Assembly (NCBI RefSeq): GCF_002803065.1
Contig: NZ_NNBL01000001.1
Coordinates: 98,734 to 162,733 of the forward strand
Direction of reading: 5' to 3'
Source of the DNA: Streptomyces sp. CB01635
GTDB taxonomy: Bacteria > Actinomycetota > Actinomycetes > Streptomycetales > Streptomycetaceae
DNA: 64,000 nucleotides
Under the pieces are notes generated by a model, which was given only the letters and a program-made list of their open reading frames with translations, was not told the origin of the DNA and did not search any database. Both the position numbers and the translations under genes were made by a program. This document shows positions 17,125-23,782 of the stretch, piece after piece. How positions within the stretch are numbered: position 1 is the stretch's first letter; every line of letters starts with the position of its first letter.

Positions 17125-18830
17125 CGCGGGTCCTCCTTCGTAGGGGTGGCCATGGCATCGGCGGCGGTGCCGGCCGTGGTGGTCGTGGGTGCTTCGGTGG
17201 CCTCCTGCGCGAGGCCCGGATCCGTGAGCGCCTCGGGCAGGACGACGGTGAACTCGGCGCCCCCGCCGTCCGGTTCGCCGACGTGGACGCTGCCCCCCTG
17301 CCGTTCCGCGAGCCGGCGCACGAGGGGCAGGCCGATGCCGCGCTTCCCGTGGGAGGGCAACTTCTTGGTCGACCACCCCTCCGTGAAGATCAACTCTCGT
17401 CGGGCGGCGGGGATGCCGGGTCCGGTGTCACGTACCCGCAACTCCACTGTGTGGTCGTCGGTCGCCCGTACATCGACCTCCACGCGCGCGTGGGGCGTGC
17501 CCGCGACCGCGTCCACCGCGTTGTCGACCAGATTCCCGACGATCGTGACGAGTCCCCGCGGGTCGATCAACTGGTCGGGGAGGAGTGTCCTGTCGGAGAT
17601 CCACAGCGCGACTCCGCGCTCCGCGGCCACCGTCGCCTTGCCGACCAGGAGTGCCGCGAGCAGCGGGTCGTGCACCTTCTCGGTCACCTGCTCCGCGGTC
17701 GCCCTGTGATCGCCGACCACCTCGCCGACAAACTCGACGGCGTCGTCGAACATCTCCAGTTCGAGCAGGCCGAGCAGCGTGTGCATGCGGTTGGCGTGCT
17801 CGTGGTCCTGGGCGCGCAGGGCGTCGATCAGGCCGCGCGTCGAGTCGAGCTCGCGGCCCAGCTGCTCCAGCTCGGTGCGGTCCCGGAGGGTGGCGACGGC
17901 GCCGCCGTCGTCCGTGGGCATGCGGTTGGCGATCAGGACGCGCTGTCCGCGGACGGTCACGAGATCCGTGCCCGTGGCCCGGCCCGCCAGCACATCGGTC
18001 GTACGACCCGGGCCCAGGGCGTCGTCGAGCGACTGCCCGATCACCTCGTCGCCGATGCCCAGGAGCCGGTGCGCCTCGTCGTTGAGCAGCCGGATCCGGC
18101 CGCTCCGGTCCAGCGCGACGACGCCTTCGCGAATGCCGTGCAACATGGCCTCGCGCTCCGACAGCAGCCCCGAAATATCGGAGAACGCCAGGTCACGGGT
18201 CTGCCGCTGGACCCGGCGCGAGATCAGGTAGGCGGCCACCGCGCCCACCGCGAGGGCGCCGCCCGCATACGCGAACAGACCCGGAATGGCGTGGATGAGC
18301 CGCGCCCTGACGCTGTCGTACTCGATGCCCACGGAGACGGCCCCGACGATGTCGCCCTGTGCGTCGCGCAGGGGGACCTTTCCGCGCGCGGAGCGGCCCA
18401 GGGTGCCGCTGTCGATCTCCATGACCTCGTGGCCCGCGAGCGCCTCGCTGGGGTCCGTGGAGACGATCCTGCCGACCTCGCCCGGATCCGTGTGGGACCA
18501 GCGGACGCCTTCCCTGTTCATGATCACTACGTACTCGGCGCCACTGGCCCGGCGGATCCGCTCGGCCTCCCGCTGGACGGGACCGTCGACCGTGGGACGT
18601 GAATGGCGCAGGTCCTCGGCGATGCTCGGCTGGGCCGCGGTGGTCTGCGCGATGGCGAGCGCGCGGCGCATCGCCTGGTCGTCGAGCTGGTCGCTGAGCG
18701 GCGCGAGGAAGAGCCCCGTCGCGAGCACGGCCACCCCGGCGGCGATCGCCACCTGCATCAGCAGCACCTGCGCGAAGACGCGCCGCGGCAGGCCGAAGCG
18801 CAGCCGGCGAGTGGGGGGAGTGGGGCTCAT
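17121..18830 (-). CDS. Sensor histidine kinase, DcuS/CitA type
   Basis: A 569-residue kinase with an N-terminal helix (LLMQVAIAAGVAVLATGLFL), an extracytoplasmic PAS-like sensor (SGAEYVVIMNREGVRWSHTDP, then FGVRGKVPL-like stretch GRSARGKVPLRDAQG), a second helix (LFAYAGGALAVGAVAAYLIS), a cytoplasmic PAS domain (GIREGVVALDRSGRIRLLN) and a SPOB_a-type phosphoacceptor region with HEHANRMHTLLGLLEL, followed by HATPase_c with NLVDNAVDAV and DTGPGIP. This is the classic layout of carboxylate sensors (citrate, C4-dicarboxylates). The tail after VLPEAL is low-complexity Thr/Ala-rich. ATG 18830 is the first in-frame start. The ligand is inferred only to class level. Confidence 0.93.
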   Translation of the reverse strand: MSPTPPTRRLRFGLPRRVFAQVLLMQVAIAAGVAVLATGLFLAPLSDQLDDQAMRRALAIAQTTAAQPSIAEDLRHSRPTVDGPVQREAERIRRASGAEYVVIMNREGVRWSHTDPGEVGRIVSTDPSEALAGHEVMEIDSGTLGRSARGKVPLRDAQGDIVGAVSVGIEYDSVRARLIHAIPGLFAYAGGALAVGAVAAYLISRRVQRQTRDLAFSDISGLLSEREAMLHGIREGVVALDRSGRIRLLNDEAHRLLGIGDEVIGQSLDDALGPGRTTDVLAGRATGTDLVTVRGQRVLIANRMPTDDGGAVATLRDRTELEQLGRELDSTRGLIDALRAQDHEHANRMHTLLGLLELEMFDDAVEFVGEVVGDHRATAEQVTEKVHDPLLAALLVGKATVAAERGVALWISDRTLLPDQLIDPRGLVTIVGNLVDNAVDAVAGTPHARVEVDVRATDDHTVELRVRDTGPGIPAARRELIFTEGWSTKKLPSHGKRGIGLPLVRRLAERQGGSVHVGEPDGGGAEFTVVLPEALTDPGLAQEATEAPTTTTAGTAADAMATPTKEDPR

Positions 18831-18922
18831 ATGAAGAACGGTAAGGGGGCGCGCGGGCTACTCCGTAGCGGATGTGGCGGGTATCTCGCGACCTGGGATG
18901 CGCCTCGTACGGGGCCGCCGGG

Positions 18923-19876
18923 TCAGCCGCTCGCGCTGAGGGGGCCTGTGACGGCGGGCGCGGCCTCGTCCACCGCGAGTACGTCCATGCGTGCCGGAGT
19001 GCCCAGTGCGGCACCGCAGCTTTCGGGGCGGGGCGGCTGCGAAGCGCTCTGCGCGACGGTGACGTGCCAGCGGCGGCCGTCCGTGTGGGCGACGGTCACC
19101 TCCCAGAGCGGAGCCACGGCTCCCTGCGCCACGCCCTTCGTGTGGACGACACTCAGCACTCCTGCGTCATCGATTCCCGCAGACGTGCGCACGGCGAGCT
19201 CGGCGGCCTGCCCGGGCCGCTCCCACGCGGAGTTCCCGCGGCACCCGTCGGTGGCGATCCGGCCGGCCCGTACCGCGTCGAGGGTGCCCCTGACGTGCGA
19301 GGCGTCGGCACGGCCGTACGCGTACCCGTAGGGCAGGACGAGGAGCGTGGGGGAGAAGCGGTGGCCGCCGAGGTGGGTGACCTCCCAGACGCCGTCCTGT
19401 CCGGACGCGGCGAGGTCGGCGGCCAGAGGCCGGCCCAGGAGGGCGCAGCAGCGGTCGCGCTTGCCATTGGTGCAGACGAGGGCGAGCGGCGCGCCCTCGT
19501 GCGGCGCGCCGAAGCCGCGGTGATCACCTGCTCCGAGGGCTACGAAGTCGAGGGCGAGCAAGGACTGCGGGGAGTCGGTCATGGTGCCGCGCAGCCAGGT
19601 GTTCCCCGGAATGGTGTGGGCCACATACACATGGCGCCGGGTGGCGGCGTGGAAGTCGGCGTGCCGGCCCGGGCGCCGGATGAGGGCGACGCGTACGCCG
19701 GTCCCCTCCGCGGCCGCCTCCAGGGCTCTGCCGAGCTCCGGGTCCAGATGGCTGGACGTCAGCGCCTTCACACCCCAGGGGCCCGGCTGCTCGATCAGCA
19801 GCCAGGTACTCGCGGTGGCGGCGGTCCCCGCGAGAGGCTCGTTCAGGTCCTGCGAGGCGGTCGTACACGTACTCAC
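18923..19876 (-). CDS. Sucrase/ferredoxin-like (Apd1-type) Fe-S protein, iron-box regulated
   Basis: A 317-residue Suc_Fer-like protein. The thioredoxin-like ferredoxin region shows CTNGKRDRCC (Cys135, Cys143, Cys144) and HLGGHRF (His168 and His172), matching the C-xn-C plus HxxxH pattern that holds a [2Fe-2S] cluster with mixed Cys/His ligation in Apd1-family proteins. These are thought to work in iron homeostasis or reductive iron release. GTG 19876 is chosen because the frame has no good ribosome binding site upstream and TAGGCT lies seven bases before it, as in leaderless mRNAs. A near-consensus iron box covers this -10 (19877-19895), so DmdR/IdeR-type repression by Fe2+ is strongly suggested. 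The citrate-synthase gene ends 16 nt upstream on the same strand. Confidence 0.85.
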   Translation of the reverse strand: MSTCTTASQDLNEPLAGTAATASTWLLIEQPGPWGVKALTSSHLDPELGRALEAAAEGTGVRVALIRRPGRHADFHAATRRHVYVAHTIPGNTWLRGTMTDSPQSLLALDFVALGAGDHRGFGAPHEGAPLALVCTNGKRDRCCALLGRPLAADLAASGQDGVWEVTHLGGHRFSPTLLVLPYGYAYGRADASHVRGTLDAVRAGRIATDGCRGNSAWERPGQAAELAVRTSAGIDDAGVLSVVHTKGVAQGAVAPLWEVTVAHTDGRRWHVTVAQSASQPPRPESCGAALGTPARMDVLAVDEAAPAVTGPLSASG

Positions 19877-19895
19877 GTAGGGGAGCCTAACCTCA
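19877..19895 (-). promoter_or_regulatory. Iron box (DmdR/IdeR-type operator)
   Basis: Read on the minus strand it is TGAGGTTAGGCTCCCCTAC, 16 of 19 identical to the Streptomyces iron box TTAGGTTAGGCTCACCTAA. It directly abuts the GTG start of the Suc_Fer gene, contains the candidate -10 TAGGCT, and overlaps the stop codon of the upstream citrate-synthase gene by three bases. Confidence 0.8.
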
Positions 19896-21173
19896 CTTGG
19901 CCGGCAGCGGGGCGTCGGGCGCGGGCAACGGTTGAGGCGGGCGCCGTCCCACGTACTGGCCGCTCGGCCGCATCCGCAGCGGGCGCTCGCCGTACTCCTC
20001 CAGGGCGTGCGCGATCCAGCCCGCCGTCCGGGCCACCGCGAATACGGTCTCGCCGGCCTCGGCGGGCATGCCGCACGAGACGGTGAAGACCGCGAGGGCG
20101 AGGTCCACATTGGCGTGGAGGTCGGTGTGGCGGGCGGTCGTCGTCACGACGTCACGGGCCGCGGCGAGCGCCGAGTGGGCCTGCGGGATCTCTTCGAGGA
20201 GGGCGAACAGGGCCTGGGCGCGCGGGTCCTCGCCCTGGTACAAGCGGTGGCCGAGACCCGGTACGCGGCGCCCGGCCCTCAGTTCGTCCGCCACCACGGG
20301 GGCCGCGCTGCCGCGGTCGAGGACTTCGAGGAGCATGCGGTGCGCGAGTCCGCTGGCGGCGCCGTGGAGCGGCCCCTCCAGGACGCCGAGGCCCGCGGAC
20401 ACCGCCGCGTACGCGTGCGCGCGCGCCGACGCGGCGACCCGGACGGCGAGCGTCGACGCGGCGAGGTCGTGGTCGACGAGGAGCCCAAGTGCCGTGTCCA
20501 GTGTGTGCAGTGACGGATCGTCGGGTTCGCGTCCGGAGAGGCGACCCCACAGGCGCTGTGCGAGCGGCCCGCCGTCGCGGTGCGTGTGCCGTACGGGCGG
20601 CAGGGCGGTCACCAGTGTCGGGATGAGGGTGCGGGCCGTGCCGAGTACGGCCTCTTCGGAGAGGTCGAAGCGCAGCGGATCGGCGACGGCGGCGGCGACC
20701 GCGGCGACCCGCAGACGGTCGACGGGGCTGCTGTGTTCCGGCAGGGCCCCCACGGCGCGCCGGGCCGCTGCGAGCGACTGCCGGGGAGCGGTGAACCGGA
20801 CCCCCGGCCGCAGCACCCCCGTCCACAGCCACTCGGCGACCTCTTCGTAGCTGTGATGTGCGGCGAGCTCGGTCGCGTCGACCCCGCGGAAGTAGTAGCG
20901 GTCCTCGTCGATCAACGTGATGCGGGTGCGCACCGAGAGCTCGCCAGGGGCCGAACCGGCCGTGGGTTCCCGCCTGTTGCGCTGCGCGAGCGCCTCCACC
21001 TCGGCCGCGTCGAACGTGCTGCCGCGCGAGCCCGGCGCCGCCCGGCGGCTGCTGAGCTGACCGCGGCTCACGTACGCGTACACGGTCTCGGGCTTCACGC
21101 CCAGCAGTTCGGCCGTCTCCTTGGTGCTGAGCCGCCGGGCTTCCCGCGCGGGTGCGGGTTCGTGATCCGTCAT
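19893..21173 (-). CDS. Citrate synthase-like enzyme with N-terminal HTH domain
   Basis: A 426-residue fusion. Residues 14-60 form a MerR/excisionase-type HTH (RLSTKETAELLGVKPETVYAYVSRGQLSSRR ... FDAAEVEAL). The rest is citrate synthase: the catalytic residues of the family can be seen as His270 (EGPLHGAAS), His309 (GLGHRLYQGEDPR) and Asp357 (HANVDLAL). It may thus condense acetyl-CoA or propionyl-CoA with oxaloacetate and also bind DNA. ATG 21173 is preceded by TACGGT at seven bases (leaderless geometry); an in-frame ATG 39 bp upstream lies within the operator and is unlikely. It is divergent from a second citrate synthase gene, with palindromes between them. HTH-citrate synthases occur in other actinobacteria, but DNA binding has not been shown to my knowledge. 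Confidence 0.88.
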   Translation of the reverse strand: MTDHEPAPAREARRLSTKETAELLGVKPETVYAYVSRGQLSSRRAAPGSRGSTFDAAEVEALAQRNRREPTAGSAPGELSVRTRITLIDEDRYYFRGVDATELAAHHSYEEVAEWLWTGVLRPGVRFTAPRQSLAAARRAVGALPEHSSPVDRLRVAAVAAAVADPLRFDLSEEAVLGTARTLIPTLVTALPPVRHTHRDGGPLAQRLWGRLSGREPDDPSLHTLDTALGLLVDHDLAASTLAVRVAASARAHAYAAVSAGLGVLEGPLHGAASGLAHRMLLEVLDRGSAAPVVADELRAGRRVPGLGHRLYQGEDPRAQALFALLEEIPQAHSALAAARDVVTTTARHTDLHANVDLALAVFTVSCGMPAEAGETVFAVARTAGWIAHALEEYGERPLRMRPSGQYVGRRPPQPLPAPDAPLPAK

Positions 21174-21271
21174 GCGCGCCACCGTATATCCGCATCGCTT
21201 GTATTGATTCAATCAATATTGACAACCATTGAGTCAAGCATGGACAGTCGAATCAAGTCCAGGGAGGAAAC
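21174..21271. promoter_or_regulatory. Divergent citrate synthase promoter with TTGANTCAA palindromes
   Basis: This 98-bp, AT-rich region contains a perfect palindrome with 7-bp arms at 21203-21217 and the related sites TTGATTCAA (21204-21212), TTGAGTCAA (21229-21237) and TCGAATCAA (21248-21256). On the plus strand a consensus -35 TTGACA lies at 21219-21224 with GACAGT 18 bp further. On the minus strand TTGAAT is followed at 18 bp by TATACG near the leftward start. The palindromes overlap both promoters. Confidence 0.7.
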
Positions 21272-22438
21272 ATGCCGATCAACGGGACCACGGCCGCCCC
21301 TGTCGACGTACCGCGGGGACTCGCGGGCGTCGTCGTCACCGACACCGAATTGGGTGACGTCAGAGGGCGTGAGGGCTTTTACCACTACCGCCAGTACTCG
21401 GCCGTCGAGCTCGCGCGGACCCGCAGCTTCGAGGACGTATGGCACCTGATGATCCACGGCGAGCTGCCTGACGCCGCGCGGTCCGCGGCCTTCGCCACGC
21501 GCACTGCCGCCCTGCGCAGGCTGCCCGACGACGTGCGGGCCGCGCTGCCTGTGATCGCCCGCGCCGGAGCGCTCTCCGGCCCGCTCGCCGGGCTGCGCAG
21601 CGCTCTGTCGCTCTTCGGCGCCTCGCAGGGCTTCCGCCCCGTGTACGACATCGACGACGGGCGGAGGCGCGACGACACGCTGGCCGCCGCGGCGGTCGTG
21701 CCGACGCTGCTCACGGCGCTGCACCGGCTCGGCGACGGGCTCGAACCGGTCGAGCCGCGCGACGACCTGTCGTACGCGGCCAACTACCTCTACATGCTGA
21801 CGGGTTCGGAGCCGGAGCCCGCTCACACCCGTGCCATCGAGCAGTACCTGATCTCCACCATTGATCACGGGTTCAATGCGTCAACGTTCACGGCGAGGGT
21901 CATCACATCGACCGGTGCCGATGTCGCGGCCTGTCTCGTCGGCGCCGTGGGGGCGCTCTCCGGGCCGCTGCACGGCGGTGCCCCGAGCCGCGCGCTCGAC
22001 ACGCTCGACGCGATCGGCACGCCGGACCGGATCGACGGGTGGATCCGCGAGCGGGTCCTCGCGGGTGACCGGATCATGGGCTTCGGTCACCCCGTCTACC
22101 GCACGGAGGACCCTCGCTCGCGGATGCTGCGGGGTATCGCCGAGGGGTTCGGCGGGCCGATGGTGGAGTTCGCCGTCGAGGTCGAGCGCCATGTGGAGTC
22201 GATCCTCGCGGAGCTGAAGCCGGGGCGGGAACTTCACACGAACGTGGAGTTCTACGCGGGCGTGGTCATGGAGCTGTGCGGGTTGCCGCGCACGATGTTC
22301 ACCCCCACGTTCGCCGCTGCGCGGGTGGTGGGGTGGAGCGCCAACATCCTTGAGCAGGCGCGGGACTCAAAGATCATCCGCCCGGCGGCGCGGTATGTGG
22401 GACCGGCGGCTCCGGTGCCGGTGCCAGTCGTGGCCTGA
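21272..22438 (+). CDS. Citrate/2-methylcitrate synthase family protein (Glu at the catalytic Asp position)
   Basis: A 388-residue stand-alone citrate synthase family enzyme. His234 (SGPLHGGAPS) and His273 (MGFGHPVYRTEDPR) match the two catalytic histidines; at the third position the usual NVDFY is NVEFY, placing Glu326 where Asp normally acts. TPTFAAARVVGWSANILEQ near the C-terminus is typical of the short Gram-positive branch. AGGGAGG precedes ATG 21272. It is divergent from the HTH-citrate synthase, and a hairpin terminator follows. Some citrate synthases of this subfamily have low activity, so the true substrate (acetyl-CoA, propionyl-CoA or another acyl-CoA) is open. Confidence 0.9.
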   Translation: MPINGTTAAPVDVPRGLAGVVVTDTELGDVRGREGFYHYRQYSAVELARTRSFEDVWHLMIHGELPDAARSAAFATRTAALRRLPDDVRAALPVIARAGALSGPLAGLRSALSLFGASQGFRPVYDIDDGRRRDDTLAAAAVVPTLLTALHRLGDGLEPVEPRDDLSYAANYLYMLTGSEPEPAHTRAIEQYLISTIDHGFNASTFTARVITSTGADVAACLVGAVGALSGPLHGGAPSRALDTLDAIGTPDRIDGWIRERVLAGDRIMGFGHPVYRTEDPRSRMLRGIAEGFGGPMVEFAVEVERHVESILAELKPGRELHTNVEFYAGVVMELCGLPRTMFTPTFAAARVVGWSANILEQARDSKIIRPAARYVGPAAPVPVPVVA

Positions 22439-22443
22439 ACGCG

Positions 22444-22478
22444 CCGGAGCCCGGCCCTTCGTGGGGACCGGGCTCCGG
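22444..22478. terminator. Convergent terminator
   Basis: Perfect 11-bp arms 22444-22454 and 22468-22478, directly after the citrate synthase stop and facing a minus-strand gene that ends 12 bp away. Confidence 0.8.
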
Positions 22479-22489
22479 GAAGCGGCGGG

Positions 22490-22726
22490 CTAGGCGTCCG
22501 GGATGTCGGCCTTCGCGCGCACGAGCGTTTCGCGGCTGACGATCACGATGCGCTCGTAGTCGGCGCGCGCCGCATCAGGCGGAAGCTCCTTGTCGAGCTC
22601 CGCGGTGGCCTCTGTCCCGATGACGGCGAAGTTCCCGTCGCTCAGCTCGAACAGGTCAGGGCAGGTCGCCCCTGACGCACTGCCACGTTCGCGCGGAGGC
22701 ACACCGATGCGGCGCACGATCTTCAA
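22490..22726 (-). CDS. Conserved small protein of unknown function
   Basis: A 78-residue protein beginning MKIVRRIGVPPRERGSASGA, with FAVIGTEATAEL in the middle and a C-terminal strand-helix stretch (RIVIVSRETLVRAKADIP). I know similar small proteins from many Streptomyces genomes but no function. The start is a TTG at 22726 with AAGGA about ten bases upstream; the frame is open for 15 more codons upstream without ATG or GTG, so TTG, or GTG three codons later, must be used. It ends 12 bp from a convergent terminator. Confidence 0.6.
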   Translation of the reverse strand: MKIVRRIGVPPRERGSASGATCPDLFELSDGNFAVIGTEATAELDKELPPDAARADYERIVIVSRETLVRAKADIPDA

Positions 22727-22895
22727 GGGGTACCGGTCCTTAGGGAAGGCATAGCTCTGACACGTTCCGGGTCAGGCTAGTGCGCCACCTGCGGCCTGTG
22801 GGGCGCATGCGAACGGAAGTTGAGGAATTTTGGGGCACATGGGCGTGCGAGATCACCGGTGTGGGTGAAGGGGCTCGTCGACGGCCGGCTGGGGC

Positions 22896-23450
22896 TCAGA
22901 ATGTCTGAGGGTCCCCGACGACCCACCACTCGTCCGTGTCCGCCTCCTCCAGCTCTTCGTAGAGCCTGTCTGCCAGGCGTCCGAGCCGGGCTTCGTCGGA
23001 CGAGTGCTTGAGGGCGATTCGGTGGTTGCGGGTGGCTTCCCAGTACTCGCGAAAGACCGGGCTCTGGAAAAAGTCGCGGAGGTGGCCGTACACCTGCTCC
23101 TGGTCGACGAGGCCCGACTGCTCCAGGTGGAAGAGGTTGACGTACCAGGCATTCGCATAGAAGTACTGGCGCAACTTCTCGAGCGGAACATCCGCGCCGT
23201 ACGTGTTGATCACGACCGCGAGGGACGGGTCGTCGATGGCCTTGACCAGTAGTGCCCAGTGCATGCGTTGCTGATGGGCCCGTGCGCGGCCGCGCTCGGC
23301 CACCTCGTCCCGCTCCAGCTGCTCGGTACGCAGCCGCGCCTCCTCGCGGCGCCGCTGCTGCTTCGCGAAGGCCGACGTGGCCCCGCCGAGAGCGAACCCC
23401 GCCAGCGCGGCGGCACTCAACGCCCATATCCCATTACTCTGTGTGGCCAT
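22896..23450 (-). CDS. DUF6082-like membrane-anchored protein
   Basis: A 184-residue protein: one N-terminal helix (GIWALSAAALAGFALGGATSAF), a charged coiled-coil linker (KQQRRREEARLRTEQLERDEVAERGRA region) and a helical domain with HWALLVKAIDDPSLAVVINTYG, YFYANAWYVNLFHLEQSGL and FREYWEATRNHR. This layout fits the DUF6082 family, abundant in Streptomyces and of unknown function. ATG 23450 has a run of G seven bases upstream on the minus strand. Its neighbours give no clue to its job. It lies 169 bp from the small gene downstream. Confidence 0.75.
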   Translation of the reverse strand: MATQSNGIWALSAAALAGFALGGATSAFAKQQRRREEARLRTEQLERDEVAERGRARAHQQRMHWALLVKAIDDPSLAVVINTYGADVPLEKLRQYFYANAWYVNLFHLEQSGLVDQEQVYGHLRDFFQSPVFREYWEATRNHRIALKHSSDEARLGRLADRLYEELEEADTDEWWVVGDPQTF

Positions 23451-23782
23451 GTCAACCCCCGGTTCAGGCGACCGTCCGCCGGTCGTCGGGTGCGGGGCGA
23501 CGGGAAAGGACCGGCGAGCGGTGGGCGGCGCGCTTGCCGCCCCCCAGGGTGCCGAGCGGCGCTGGTCGGCGGGGAGGCGGAGAGGAGGCACACGGAGGGA
23601 AGCAGGGGTCGCTCGTCCGGGCGCCATGCCTGTCGTGTGCCCAGCCCGCGACGCTAACAATCGTTCACTTCGCGGTGTTTCTACGCGCTCGTATCCTGGG
23701 GCGGCATTCATTCGTCGTAAGAACGCCGGTATGCGCGTCGGTATGAGACCGGCGTGCGCGTCGGTGTGAGAGAGGTCGCGCG
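23451..23782. promoter_or_regulatory. Divergent region upstream of cobW-like gene, with tandem repeat
   Basis: 332 bp with no gene. A tandem duplication of 22 bp lies at 23726-23747 and 23749-23770 (three transitions between copies), ending 13 bases before the start at 23783. I looked for a Zur box (TGAAAATGATTTTCA-like) because CobW GTPases are often zinc-repressed and found none. Confidence 0.45.

Noticed and set aside
18923..22438. Siderophore or other secondary-metabolite cluster
   Set aside because: Apart from the iron box there is no NIS synthetase, NRPS, exporter or receptor gene nearby.
23451..23782. Zur box upstream of the CobW GTPase
   Set aside because: No stretch resembles TGAAAATGATTTTCA, so zinc regulation is not claimed.
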